NCBI GenBank assembly: GCA_037127315.1
Contig: JBBBDQ010001154.1
Location: 1,468,001-1,532,000 of the forward strand
Reading direction: 5' to 3'
Source of the DNA: Ascarosepion bandense
Lineage: Eukaryota > Mollusca > Cephalopoda > Sepiida > Sepiidae
Length of the DNA: 64,000 nt
Every line of letters begins with the position of its first letter. The first letter of the stretch is position 1. A program made the position numbers and the translations under genes. The notes beneath the pieces were generated by a model. The model was not told the origin of the DNA. It did not search any database and saw only the letters and a program-made list of their open reading frames with translations. Shown here piece by piece: positions 1 to 11,545 of the stretch.

Positions 1-191
1 ATATTAAAATAAATTTTTAATATTAATTAGGATCGGGTTTTTTGGAATTTACCTTCCTGCTTTTTTCCCTTGGATTGAAGTATCTGAATTAAAATATATA
101 TATATATATATAGATTATATCTATATCTATATATATATAGATATAATCTAATCTAATCTAAATCTAAACTTATTTATAAATGGAACTTTGT

Positions 192-192
<1 letters not shown>

Positions 193-240
<48 letters not shown>
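193..240. repeat. (GT)n microsatellite
   Basis: Almost pure GT dinucleotide run within the Helitron left part. The Helitron copies at 31909 and 56569 carry only short GT tracts here, so the run has expanded in this copy. Confidence 0.95.
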
Positions 241-1007
241 TGTTACCTATAGAATCCGAAACGGCTGAACTGATTTTCTTGAAAATTTACTCAGTTGTAT
301 TATAAGCGTCTGTGAGTGTTCTTGGCTAGGTTTTATGTCAAGGTACCCCTGATAAATATCAGTAATCGAAAAAATTGAGTTATAGAAGGAGTGGTCTGAT
401 TTTAATCAAATTTGATACACTCATAGAAAAAGACATAAGAAATGATATTCAGAAGTTTCAAGGTTGCAGTTCTTACACTAGGGCAGAAAATCGATAATAT
501 TTAAAGGCCTTTTTCTAATACTTCAACGTTTTTGGGAAGTTAGGTTTTTGAATATGTCCAGCGTCTGTAATATATAAAAATTTTTTCTTTCTTTTCTTTT
601 CTTTTTCCCTCCCTTCCTTCCTTTATCTCTCTTATCTCCCACCTTTTTTCCGTGTTGCTTAACCTTACATCTATTCAACACGGCTGTCTGTTAATTTTTA
701 AGTTACAATTCTCTTTCCTTTTTTTGCGAACCCAGACACAATTTTTTCTTCTCTTGTTTATTTGATTTTATTTTGTTTTATCTTTTTCTTTTTTCTTTTT
801 CTTTTTTATTTTCTTTTTTAATTTCTTTGCAAATCTATTTAAAAAGGAAAGTTAGACTGATTTTTCTCCAGTTTCTGAAAGGATTTTTCTGTTGCTGAGG
901 TGATGTGTTATCCCCCGTGGGGATTTTCATATTAAAATGGTCATTCAACATCATTGAATTGATCCTTTTTTAATTTTTATATATATATATCTATATATAT
1001 ATATATT

Positions 1008-1234
1008 GTCATCCGCAGACAGATCTGTTTCGCTGTATCACAGCTCATCAGTACGGTTAGACTCCGATTGCTACATAACCCAGGCTCGAAACCCGACCGA
1101 ATTGGTGTCAGTCGGCGACTCTACCCCTGAGCCACGGGGCGTTCGGTGGAAGAAGGCAGTCTTTTTAGCGCATATCATATTACGCGCCCAATAGCTAGAG
1201 TGCTCAAATTCATTTTTTACTGAATGAGCGATGC

Positions 1235-1237
<3 letters not shown>
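1008..1237 (-). mobile_element. tRNA-derived SINE, family C, copy 1
   Basis: On the minus strand the head has an A box (TGGCTCAGGGGTAGAGTCG) and a B box (GGGTTTCGAGCC), as in a tRNA-like Pol III promoter. It matches copies at 37138 and 38117. It sits between TA repeats in the middle of Helitron copy 1. Confidence 0.75.
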
Positions 1238-1275
<38 letters not shown>

Positions 1276-2002
1276 GCAAGATGTTTGTGTGTGTGTCTGT
1301 TTATCTGCCTGTATGTCTGTATTTCAGCCCTTTTATTTTAGTTTTTGCTTTGGGTTTGACTCTAAGTAGGTATAATTGTAGTTCTTAGTCTCAGCCATGA
1401 TACCATTTACTCAGCGGACTTATTTAGCCTAAAAATTTAGTTTACGACGAAAAAAAATTTTTTGATATCGATACCAGGAAATCAAAATTTGACTTACATC
1501 CATTCATTTTTCTTTCAGTCTACGGTTTCGCTTTAACTGGAAACAACTATTGCTTTTTTTAGTCTTTCGTGCCAATGTCCAAAGAGTCTGACCTCCAGGA
1601 CCATGGATTAGTTTTAAATTTTCATTACACCCGAGCAACGCCGGGCTATACTGCTAGTATATATAGTGTTGAGTTGTGATGATGCTTATTGCCAAGATTG
1701 TTGGGTTTTTTTGTGGTTTACTGATAAAAAGATATTTTCGCAAGCAGGTTTTTTGTCATAAAGTTACTGAGATGGAGATTGAAGTTGGCATGACTCTGTT
1801 TAGTTAATTGACAAACTTACCCACATTAATCATATATTTATATATGCATATATATATACATCAACAGGGAATCACCTACTTCCCCCCGACTCCCGAGAAT
1901 CACCAACAACTTACACAAATCTATTCAATTTTGTTTAAGTACCAGCTTTAGCAATAAGAGAATCTTTGACAATTTTAAAATTAGACACCTTAATGCTCTA
2001 GT

Positions 2003-2922
2003 TGTGTGTTGTGGTGTATTGGATATCGGTTCAGAATGAGAAATTGGGGAGCCGACTTCAAATTCCAGTTTAATTCCTTGCATTCATTTGTGCAGAAATA
2101 CCCTTGGAAAAAGGTATTAATTCGTCTCTTCCTTCCAGTTATGGGTTAAATAAAAGGACAGTGTGATAAAAAGGCCTGTCGTCAATTGTGGTAAGTAATA
2201 AGACTGCAGAAGGGACTTACCTAAATCTGTACAAGTCCATGTATGTAAGGCCCTGTTATGTGCTAAAAAGAAAAGTGATATGGCGGCCACACCTGATTAT
2301 ATATTGGTGGGTCTCACGAAGTAACGTGAAATCCCATTCTTCATATGCAAATAAGATGGTGCTGGCTTGCATCTGTTTTTAGAGAAGGTCGTATTTGGAG
2401 TTGTTAGTTACAACCAAAGCATGTGTACGTACAGTATTGAGGCGTGACGATTAAAGCCACTAACACCAAAACCACAGACAGATTGAGTTCTATAGCCTTG
2501 GTCAGCAACCAGTCTACCGCAGAAAGCAATGACAACCATCTGCCCAGTCAGTCATGTCTCTTTCAAGACATGATCGTCCAAAGCGTGTATCACATATGAC
2601 ACTTAACTGACTGACTGAATATAATAGTTGGAAACATAATTAAACCTTCTGTTGAGTATAAAGTGGGGGATCTGTTTTCTATTGTTATGAAGTAATAAAC
2701 TGATCCCCCACTAATCACTACTTAATAATATAATATGTCTCTTCTCCCTCTAGCTATGAGTCAAATAACAGGACAGATTGGGTTCTATAGCCCTGGCTGG
2801 CAACCAATCTACCACAGAAAGTAATGGTAACCAACTGCGGGATAATCTTCTGCTCACTCAGTCATGTCTATTTTGAGACATGATTGCCCAAGCATCTATC
2901 ACGTATGGCACTTAACTGACTG
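2003..2922 (+). mobile_element. Composite repeat: tRNA-SINE family A, hairpin, SINE 3' half
   Basis: SINE-A head (A box GTGGTGTATTGG; B box degraded to ACTTCAAATTCC) starts near 2003. The SINE is split at 2162 by a TG...CA insert and resumes at 2477, ending at 2617 in the family tail ...ACTTAACTGACTGACTG. A linker with a hairpin core follows at 2663-2711, then a second copy of only the SINE 3' half (about 2733-2922). The same full SINE, hairpin, SINE 3'-half order occurs in reverse at 11055, 34051 and 38777. Confidence 0.8.
2162..2476. mobile_element. Solo-LTR-like insert with 5-bp target duplication
   Basis: A 315-bp block begins TGTGATAAAA and ends AAAACCACA, so it has TG...CA ends with TGTG/CACA terminal inversion. 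It is flanked by GACAG on both sides (2157-2161 and 2477-2481). The host SINE-A reads continuously across the junction when block and one GACAG are removed. Superfamily is unassigned; no coding region. Confidence 0.7.
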
Positions 2923-2929
2923 AATGCTT

Positions 2930-3720
2930 TAGAAAAAAGTAAACTTAACACTTGTTTTGAATACTTCGTTAAAAACAAGGTAGGCAAAAATAAGCAAAAA
3001 TCACTTAAACTTAACATTATTTGGTTTAACCCACCCATCAGTCATAATAACATTAGTAAATCTTTCCTTAACTTAATTCACAAACATTTCTACCATTCAG
3101 CCACACTAAAAAAAAACTTCAACAAAAACAATATTAAAGTAAGTTATAGTTGCGTTAAAAGCATAGATAAATATATTTCACAACATAATGCAATGATATC
3201 AAATAAATATTTGGCCCACATAAACAAATCCGTCACCCAACTAATAGCCAAAATTACCCGTCTAAAAATAATTGCAACTGCTGAAAAAATAAACCCTGCC
3301 CATTGAATGGCAAATGTATGTCTGAAAGTATTGTTTATAGAGCTTGAATTCATTAGGATGATAATGCTGTTAAATTTTACTTTGGAAGTACTTCTAACAT
3401 GTGGAAGATAAGATCTAACGACCACATGTTGTCTTTAAACAACAGTAAATGCAGCAAAAGCACTGCTTTATTCATACATTATTGGAAATTAAAAAAACAA
3501 CAAGAACCTAATTATTACCTGGAATATCGTAGCTAAATCCAAACATTACAATGGAAAAGAAGATAAATGTAATCTATGCCTTTTAGAAAAACTGGTCATC
3601 TTAAACCATATAAATAATCCTAACTTGCTTAATTAAAAAAGTGATTTAATGACCACATGTTGTCATAGAAAAATACTTAATTAAATTCTTAGACCCAGAT
3701 TGAAATAGATACTTTATATG
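2930..3720 (+). pseudogene. Decayed Penelope-like element: RT-endonuclease linker, GIY-YIG and C-terminus
   Basis: The + strand frames give pieces typical of PLE proteins: IIWFNPPIS, FNKNNIKVSYSC and CPLNGKC (linker and Cys motif), then FYFGST followed by TALFIHYWKLKK (GIY-YIG region, with Y-F-G for Y-I-G) and KCNLCLLEKLVIL ... NPNLLN (C-terminal block). Stops and frameshifts interrupt it. The RT domain itself is absent. Confidence 0.75.
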
Positions 3721-4289
3721 CTTATCCTTTTCTTTCCCTCTTTCTTCCCTTCTTTCTTTCTTTATATATATATATATATATATACAATCATATAATTATG
3801 AATTAAAAGCACATTGCGACATGGAAATTTCTGTTTTGAGAGAGAATCTCGTCATCAGACAAAGTTGAATGTTAGTTGTGAAAATGATTCTTATTTAATT
3901 ACAAAAAAGCATCGGTTTGCTATTTATGTATGTGGGAAGATATAAGATTTATGTATGTTTTCCTTTTTAATTTATTTGTGTGTTCCTTTTAACTAATCAG
4001 AGTAAAGATTCACTTTGGAATTTGGCCAGTAATTTCTCATTTTTTTTTTTTTTTTTTTTTTTTGGAATGGAGAATACATCCTTTCTTTTTTTTTCTTTCT
4101 TTTTCTTTTTTCTCTTTTTCTCTCCCCCCCCCGCAATATTACTTTTAACAATTATGAATTACGCCCCTTTTATTTTTGCTCTATACATTGTTTGATTTTT
4201 AATTTTAATTCTAAATTTTTTTCTTTTCATTTTTTCTTTTCTTTTCTTTTGTTTTTATTTAAAGTTTTAAAATTTGAATTTCCTCTAAA

Positions 4290-4430
4290 TGTATAAATGT
4301 AATCTATGCCTTTTAGAAAAACTTGTCATCTTAAACAATATAAATAATCCTAACTTGCTTAATTAAAAAAGTGATTTAATGACCACATGTTGTCATAAAA
4401 AAAAATTCAATTCTTAGACCCAGAAAGATA
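4290..4430 (+). repeat. Second copy of the PLE C-terminal segment
   Basis: About 140 bp repeat the segment at 3568-3700 in direct orientation, including the codons for CNLCLLEKL and the stretch AATGACCACATGTTGTCAT. The copies are about 735 bp apart. Each is followed by a TTTC-rich tract, so the unit was duplicated with its pyrimidine tail. Confidence 0.8.
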
Positions 4431-4452
4431 TAGATTTCTTTATATGTTTGCC

Positions 4453-4488
<36 letters not shown>

Positions 4489-5261
4489 TCCCTGCAATAT
4501 TACTTTTAACAATTATGAATTAAACTCCTTTTATTTTTGCTCCCTACATTGTTTAATTTTTAATTCTAATTCTAAATTTTACTTTTTAGTTCTTAATTTT
4601 CTTTTCTTTATTTTTTAAAAATTTTAATTTTTTATCAAAATTTTTTTATCGATATGTGATGTTTGAATATTTAAACTTTTATGACTCATGATTTACGCTC
4701 CTTTGATTTCTTCTCCTTACATTTTTCTATTTTTTATTTTAATTTTAAATTTTTATCTACATGTAACCTTAGAATATTTAAATTTTTAATCTTGTTATTA
4801 AAAGAGCAGTAACTTCACTTTATAAGATTTAATTCCCATGAACATCGAGTGAATTTAAATTCAAAACTGTTAAACTGTTAGCTTGAAATATGCACCTGAT
4901 GATTGCATAATGCATGAAACTCTGATTTGTGCTATAGGCGTAGGATAATATGTATATTATTGATAATAATATGCATATTATATATGATAATATATAATAT
5001 GCATATGATTATAAATATAATATGATAAATATAATATATATAAATTATGAATAATAATTATGATAATATATAATATATTTATAAATAAATATTATGATAA
5101 TATATAATATGCATATTATTATAGGATAATATGTATATTATTGATAATAATACACATATTATATATGATAATATATAATATGTGTATTATATCAATAATG
5201 TATATTATATTGATAATAGTATATTGATAATGGCTAAAAATATAGCTAGAGTCAAGTGGTT

Positions 5262-5365
5262 AATAGATGAGTATTGACATTACATTTAAATTCCTGGAGG
5301 TTGTAGCCGTCAGGAAAGCAAGAATATGGAAGCGAGTTCCACAGGCGGGAAGTGCGAGAGCTGTC
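5262..5365 (-). pseudogene. LINE-A fragment inserted in another repeat
   Basis: The minus strand encodes the end of the LINE-A frame (RLWNS-like block through the terminal HLL) and matches other LINE-A copies. It splits a repeat whose halves are seen at 5226-5260 and 5366-5390 and which is intact near 19165-19320 (GGCTAAAA...TAGCT and GTCATTTTCAATG). Confidence 0.65.
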
Positions 5366-5379
5366 ATTTTCAATGAAAC

Positions 5380-5417
<38 letters not shown>

Positions 5418-5567
5418 TCAGTTTGATTTTGAGCATGATCTGTTTCTTGAATTAAACTGCAAATGAAACATACAGCTTCCTATAGAGTGTTCCTGCCATG
5501 TAAATGAAGGTATTCAAATGCAACTAGAGCAGAGAGAGTGTTGGTTTTAGATACTCTATTATTTCAG

Positions 5568-5857
5568 TGGTGCATTGGATATTGGCTTGGAACGACAAGT
5601 CGGGAGCCAATTCCAATTGAATTCCTTACATTCACATACACACAAATACTCTTGGGAAAGGTATTAATCCATCTCTTCCCTCCCGTTGTGGGTTAAATAA
5701 TAGAACAGATTAGGTTCTATAGCCTTGGCTGGCAACTAGTCTACCACAGAAAGCAATGGCAACCTACTGCGGGATAATCTTCTGCCCAGTCAGTCATGTT
5801 TCTTTCGAGGCATGATCTCTCAAAGTGTGTATTATGTATGGCACTTAACTGACTGAC
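5568..5857 (+). mobile_element. tRNA-SINE family A, full copy with target duplication
   Basis: 290 bp from TGGTGCATTGGATAT to ...CACTTAACTGACTGAC. The flanks TATTTCAG (5560-5567 and 5858-5865) are a perfect 8-bp target-site duplication, which fixes the ends of the element. Confidence 0.88.
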
Positions 5858-5982
5858 TATTTCAGCCAATGTCACTTGGCAATTTGGGCTATGGTACTTC
5901 ATATGTTTAATAAAACTGTTCTCTGGAGAGAAGAACCTGATTACACAGTAGACATTATATACATATATATATTTTTTTTTTT

Positions 5983-6748
5983 TTCATTTTTAAACGAGTT
6001 ATTTCACTACCTTGGTTTTCACCATAAGTGGTGTCTTTAGGCGATTTTTAATAACTGATTAACTGATTTTACCTTTTACCGTTTTTCTTCTTAAGAACGC
6101 TCTTGTAAGAGTGTTTTATTTGAAGTTCAAATGGCAGAGAATTTATGAATGTGCATTGTTTAAATTCAAATGAAATATGACGTTTTCATCCATGGTTATA
6201 TGAACCTAAGAGGTATTTCTTAGTAAGGATGCATTTAGTCATAATTTCTGTTTAACAGTTCATCTTTATTTGGGTATGTCATAATTTCTAATTATTCTTC
6301 TTGGCACAGTCTACATATTTGTCCACCGTTGTAAGGCTTGGCTGTTTTTACAGTGCTCCACGTTTTGTGTGGATCTTTTTCATATTTTGATTTCAATTTC
6401 CAGACATCGATTTTGTATTGTTTTTTAATTTTTCTATTTTAAATGTAGATCTGTGGTTGAACCACCTGGTCTTAAAGGTGTATTTGGTCGATCCCAAATA
6501 TATTTTGTTTTGGCCATCTGGGTCATTTACCTCTGCCTTATAAATTATTTCTTTTGTGTTACAGAGATCTTGAAGTGGATATTTATTTTTGTCCCTGCAG
6601 TTGCATTATTTGTTGGCGGTTTTGTTTTGTACAATGCTCTTAAAGAAAAAAAATGGTAAAAGGTAAAATCAGTTATTAAAAATCGCCTGAAGACACTGCT
6701 CATGGTAGAAACCAAGGTAGCGAAATAACTCGTTTAAAAATGAAAAAT
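5983..6748 (-). mobile_element. Penelope-like element remnant with inverted terminal repeats
   Basis: About 95-bp inverted ends (5983-6085 and 6654-6748) share the motif TCGCCTGAAGACAC...GAAAACCAAGG. Between them the minus strand at about 6190-6345 encodes the PLE C-terminal block (AKPYNGG, ICRLCQEE, LEIMTYPNKDELLNRN) with stops. Neighbouring sequence 6755-6880 recurs at 18480-18560 and 37975-38085. PLEs often carry inverted or tandem terminal repeats. Confidence 0.65.
6453..6659 (+). CDS. Small open frame with two hydrophobic segments, unrecognised
   Basis: 68 codons. Two strongly hydrophobic stretches (about residues 17-36, IYFVLAIWVIYLCLIN, and 43-62, IFIFVPAVALFVGGFVLY) are followed by a basic end, KEKKW. 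It runs into the right inverted end of the surrounding PLE remnant. No promoter or homologue was recognised; it may be chance in AT-rich DNA. Confidence 0.15.
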   Translation: MVEPPGLKGVFGRSQIYFVLAIWVIYLCLINYFFCVTEILKWIFIFVPAVALFVGGFVLYNALKEKKW

Positions 6749-7227
6749 ATATAAAAGTTCTACAATATAACTATATTGTTCTATACTATATAACTATAGT
6801 ATAGAACACTTTTTAATACAAATGTGTACTGGTCTAACCATATTAGGACCAAAAACTAAGTATTAAACAATCAATATATATATATATATATATTAAGGTA
6901 CCTATCTACTAATTTCATGGAACCAAATGTTTCATTTTTGTCAATATTTAGTATGGCAGTACAATCCTCAGGTGATCAGGAGAAATCAGGAGATGTATGA
7001 GTGTGAAACTTGAGTAACTACTTATTGCTTTCCTTTGTTAAGTGTTGACATAGTGAAATGTTTTTGCTCTTTCTGCTTTATCTGAGCAATGAGCATTTCA
7101 TGATGTAATTGGGTGTTTACCTTTTTATCATTCTTCTTTCTTTCCTTGTTTGGGATTTTTTTCTGGTTTAGGGCGTTAGGTCGTTTGGCAAGTTGTTTGT
7201 TGGTCACACCAACATTCTTGGTTTTTC

Positions 7228-7261
<34 letters not shown>

Positions 7262-7270
<9 letters not shown>

Positions 7271-7797
7271 CTAAACATATACTGTTAAATATAAGAGACA
7301 ATGAATGTCAATTATGTTTAATCATGAGCCATTCCAAACGTCGTATTTTGGCTTTAATTTCAGGCGAAAATAAAGACAACAATTCTCCAATATTTGGATA
7401 ATTTTTTATTATGTTACGTATATGTTTAGAAAATTATCTGCTGCCTCGATACACTAAATTTAAGTTATATGATGCCACAGCATTAAATGATCCTAACACC
7501 AAGAAATTTCAATGGAACCTCATTAAATGGCAAATACACACAGCCAAACAGGAATTAACCTCTCTGAAGATGGCTCATGTGAGCAGAAAGCTTAGAACCA
7601 ACTTAATAAAAAATTATCTAAATGTTGGAGAATTTTTGTCTTTATTTTCACCTGAAATTAAAGCCAAAATACGATGTTTAGAACGGCTCATGATTAAATA
7701 TAATAGACATTCATTGTCTCTTATATTTAACAGTATATGTTCAGAAAATTATTTGCTGCCCCGATACAATATATATATATATATATATATATGTTAG
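7262..7797. mobile_element. PLE terminal-repeat cluster, inverted then direct
   Basis: 7262-7405 is the reverse complement of 7600-7765. The unit recurs at 15665-15870 (minus) and 19560-19765 (+). Between the copies the + strand reads LLPRYTKFKLYDATALNDP, which resembles the start of a PLE frame. The motif CTGAAGA-hairpin-GAAA lies at 7564-7589. The long open frame here (7411-7797) is mostly terminal repeat, not a gene. Confidence 0.65.
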
Positions 7798-8172
7798 ATC
7801 AACCAAATGCAGCTGTCAATTCTACTCCATCAGCTTCTTTTCTTGCCCTTCCCGCCTGTGGAACTCTCTTCCATATTCTTGCTTTCCTGATGGCTGCAAT
7901 CTCCAGGAATTTAAATGCAATGTCAATACCCATCTCTTAACCACTTGACTCCAGTTCTTTCTTCATCACCCTGTATATCTTTCCTTTCTCTCTACCTTTG
8001 CAACTGTCATCATACCTGTATTCCCATCCTTCTCTTGCTCCCTTCTCTGACACCTCCTGTAACTGGTTCATTTTTCTCTTTACTCTCCTCCTATCTAATC
8101 TTTTTCTCTTATGTAGCCCCCTGCGCATCAGTGGCATTACCACCTTGTTTGGAGTGAAATGATTAAAAAAAG
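7798..8172 (+). mobile_element. LINE-A 3' end, truncated copy
   Basis: Matches the end of the LINE-A frame (RLWNSL-like region) and the 3'UTR, ending GTAGCCCCCTGCGCATCAGTGG ... TGATTAAAAAA. This is the family's 3' terminus. It is 5'-truncated, as expected from target-primed reverse transcription. Confidence 0.85.
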
Positions 8173-8182
8173 TAAAAATAAA

Positions 8183-8207
8183 AATATATATATATATATA
8201 TATATAC

Positions 8208-8246
<39 letters not shown>
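8183..8246. repeat. (TA)n and (CA)n microsatellite
   Basis: TA-rich run passing into a CA run, directly 3' of a LINE-A tail. Confidence 0.95.
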
Positions 8247-8248
<2 letters not shown>

Positions 8249-8272
8249 CGGCCATAAGTATTAGGGCACCTT
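8246..8272. repeat. Tc1-like terminal-repeat fragment
   Basis: GCCGGCCATAAGTATTAGGG resembles the terminal inverted repeats of Tc1/mariner transposons. No partner end or transposase was found nearby. Confidence 0.4.
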
Positions 8273-8394
8273 AATTTTTTAAAAGAAATGATGTGTTTCA
8301 TACTATTTTTAAGTGGATAACATGAAAACAATAAACAAAAACTAAAAATTCTTGAAGCGATATACGTAAAACAGTTGAAACCAAACCTGAACAA

Positions 8395-9660
8395 AATAAA
8401 TTATGAAATCTCTACAAATATTTTTAAATGCCTATAATTAATAACAGAAGCCATTGGTTTATTCCAATGGCTTCCCATACTTAATATTTCTTTTTTTCAC
8501 TCTCGCGTGGTCATGTGTGACGGCATGAGCTGTGGTACGATATTTGCTTCCAGTGTTTTGTATGCACGAGTTTGTCGTTGTTTGGAAATCTTCAATCTCA
8601 ACAAAAATAGACTGTCATTATTGTCCGTGAATTGTTTATACTATAATGTAATTTGAAATCTTTGAAAATGGCTTATGTAAGCCAAAAGCTTAGATAAATC
8701 ATGTATCAATATTGTGATTTTCTTTCATCATTTAATGATAATGCTATTAAGCTTATCAGACAATATGAAAAAAATTTACATAAAATAGACAAAACTTGTC
8801 TATATTATTTAATGAAACATACATCAATATATATATATATATAGAGATCGAAGTATTCTAGTGAAGGGAGAGATGGAATAAACATATCACATATTGTATG
8901 AGATAAGAACGTAACCATTGTGATTACAAGTCAGAGTGAACATAGTCATCTTGTATTTGTGAAAATGATAAAGTGTCCTTAAAATAGTTTATAAAAATTT
9001 ATATAAGAAAGGACCAAAAATATCTGTTTATATAGTAAAATAACCAGCAATACATTTTATCTCATCTGAAGGCAAAAAATCGTGTTCATAATATTTAGAT
9101 TTCAGCATTATTCAGCAAATAACCCATAGAGAGTGATATGCCACTAAAAAATCAACCAAATAAATAACATGAAAGAACTTTCAAAACATTAATCTATATA
9201 ATATCAAATTGTATTCCAAAGTATGCTTTTAACAAAATCTAAAACACATGTCACCAACTCTCAAACATGTACATGCACATGCACATGCACATGCACCAAA
9301 GTTGAGTTTCATCTACCATGTATTCAATTGTGAAAGCAGAATAACATTTTTATTACTTCAAAGCTCCCATGAAAATTAAATTTTAGCATTAAATGACCCA
9401 TTAAGGAGTTGATATGCCATTAAACAAGACAATAAATCAGTGTTAAATCTTTCTTTTGTTTAAGAAATCACTTCTTTCCCAGATAAAAGCAGTAAAGTTA
9501 ATACTTTATCATGTAGTTTCTCAAAGAGATTTTGTCTGTCTTTACCAGTTCACAAGGGTGAAGAAGATTTGTTCCTGTTGAAACATCTTAACTTCTGCCA
9601 GTCTATTTAAAAGATTTTAGAGGCTCCTAGAAATTAACCTTTTGAAACTGATTCATTTTT
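8395..9660. other. AT-rich stretch without recognised gene
   Basis: Contains a decayed PLE-end motif near 8665-8692 (TTGAAAATGG-CTTATGTAAG-CCAAAA), an ATGCAC/CACATG-type short repeat near 9270-9297, and two degenerate copies of a roughly 40-bp sequence (9108 and 9385). No reading frame or RNA gene is supported. Confidence 0.6.
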
Positions 9661-9689
9661 ATTCATTGGTATAAAAAGTCCTTGATCAT

Positions 9690-10735
9690 TTTCTTTTTAA
9701 TTAGACATTTTAAGCAGATGACACCACAATTTACTCCCGCATCAGTAAGAAACCCATCTTGGCAGACAAACATAAACTTGCTGCTGACCTTAAAAGGGGA
9801 TCTACACTCTGTGGTGAATTTGGGCAAGATGTGGCTTGTCAATTTCAATTCGACTAAGACCAAGCTGTTGTCTGTCAATCATCACAGGCAACCTTTCCTG
9901 CCTCCCATAAGCATGGACCAAATGAGTCTCCCTGAGAGCAATACACTGTGCCTCCTCGGCCTTACCCTCTCTTCTGATCTCAAATGGAACTACTACATTG
10001 AGTCCATAGCTAAATCCACTGCTAAGAAGGTTGGGTCACTGTGTTGGGCCAGGATGTTTTTCTCGCCTGAATCTATCCTGCATATATACAAATCAACCAT
10101 TCATCCGTGCATGGAATACTGCTGCCATATATGGTCAGGCACCCCTGCTGTTCATCTCAGTGTTCTCGACAGGCTCCAAAGGAGAATCAGTAATGTGATA
10201 GGTACCGACTTAGCAGCTCGACTACAGCCACTTCCCCACCGACGTGATGTGGCCTCCCTTTGTCTGTTCTATAAATACTTTCATGGCTTCTGCTCCAACG
10301 AATTTAAGTCGCTGGTGCCTCTGTAACAGGTGTTTACTCGTGCAACCAGATTGGCAACTGGGTCCCACCCATTCACAGATTAACCAAATGCAGACGACAA
10401 TTCTACTCCTGCAACTTCTTCTCTCGCACTTCCCACCTGTGGAACTCACTCCCATATTCTTGCTTTCCTGATGGCTACAACCTCCAGGAATTTAAATGTA
10501 ATGTCAATACTCATCTATTAACCACTTGACTCTAGTTCTTTCACCACCCCGTATATCCTTTCCTTTCTCTCCACCTTTGCAATTGTCATCACACCTGTAT
10601 TCCCATCTTTCTCTTGCTCCTTTCTAACTGGTTCGTCCTCCTCATCACTCTCTTCTACTTAATCTTTTTACTCTTATGTAGCCCCCTGCACATCAGTAGC
10701 ATTACTGACTTGCTCGGGGTGATATGATTAAAAAA
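9690..10735 (+). pseudogene. LINE-A 5'-truncated copy (RT C-terminal half and 3'UTR)
   Basis: Begins inside the RT active-site motif (ADDTTIYS degraded to MTPQFTP by a frameshift). It continues open through WLVNFNSTKTKLLS, LLGLTLSSDLKWN, YKSTIHPCMEYCCHIWSG, LQRRISNVI and YKYFHGFCSNE to a stop at about 10325. The frame then breaks, but the end of the protein and the 3'UTR (GTAGCCCCCTGCACATC...) follow. It is a non-LTR retrotransposon of the Jockey/CR1 type, judged by motif style only. Confidence 0.9.
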
Positions 10736-11050
10736 AAATTCATTTGAATTTATTACATTTTTTATTTAAAATATGATTTTGTTTTCGTGCCAGTTTGTAA
10801 GCAATTTTTTGTATATAGGTTAATTTGAGTGTGTCTTTTGTTATTCTTATTTGCTAATCCTTTGTGACTACGTCAAAGAATCCAACACATTGATTTAATT
10901 TTTGGTGTATTAAAACGATGAATGCCTTTTTGTAACTTCAGTTTAAAAAGCATCAACCACTTGGTTACCATGCCTGAAAATTCTAAGATCAAGCCAGATT
11001 TATATGAGTTGAAAGAAGAAGTGAAAAAGGAAAAGAGGGAAACTATCAAT
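10736..11050. other. Stretch without recognised gene
   Basis: AT-rich DNA between a LINE-A tail and a SINE array; nothing further recognised. Confidence 0.6.
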
Positions 11051-11054
11051 ATAC

Positions 11055-11545
11055 AGTCAGTTAGTTAAGTGCCATACGTGATACATGATTTGGGCAATCT
11101 TGTCTTGAAAGAGACATGACTGACTAGACTAGGCAGAAGATTATCCCGCAGTAGGTTGCCATTGCTTTCTGCGGTAGACTGGTTGCCAGCCAAGGCTGTA
11201 GAACCAAATCTGTCCTGTTGTTTGACTCATAGCTAGAGGGAGAAAATATGTATTATATTATTAAGTAGTAATTAGTGGGGGATCAGTTTATTACTTCATA
11301 ACAATAGAAAACCGATTCCCCACTTTATGCCCAGCAGAAGTTTTAATTATGTTTCTAACTATTATATTCAGCCAGTCAGTTAAGTGCCATATGTGATACA
11401 CGCTTTGGGCGATCATGTCTCAAAAGACACATGACTGACTGGGCAGAAGATTATCCTGCAGTAGGTTGCCATTGCTTTCTGCAGTAGACTGGTTGTCAAC
11501 CACGGCTATAGAACTCAATCTGTCCTATTATTTAACCCATTACTT
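11055..11545 (-). mobile_element. Composite repeat: SINE-A, hairpin, SINE-A 3' half
   Basis: On the minus strand: SINE-A (11545 to 11370, 5'-truncated), linker, hairpin core (11275-11323, arms GTGGGGGATCAGTTT and its near complement), then a second SINE-A 3' half (11230 to 11055). Same arrangement as at 2003, 34051 and 38777. Confidence 0.85.

Larger units (their letters stand above)
163..1657 (+). mobile_element. Non-autonomous Helitron, copy 1 (expanded)
   Basis: Starts TCTAAAC after an A. The 5' part (to about 500) and the 3' part (from about 1270) match two shorter copies at 31909 and 56569. The 3' end has the Helitron signature: a CCCG...CGGG hairpin (about 1630-1645), a short spacer and terminal CTAG followed by host T. 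No Rep/helicase frame is present. Unlike the other copies, its middle holds about 770 extra bases: T-rich sequence and a tRNA-type SINE flanked by TA repeats. Confidence 0.75.

Noticed and set aside
3144..3425. 93-codon minus-strand frame
   Set aside because: It is antisense to recognisable Penelope-like protein sequence on the + strand.
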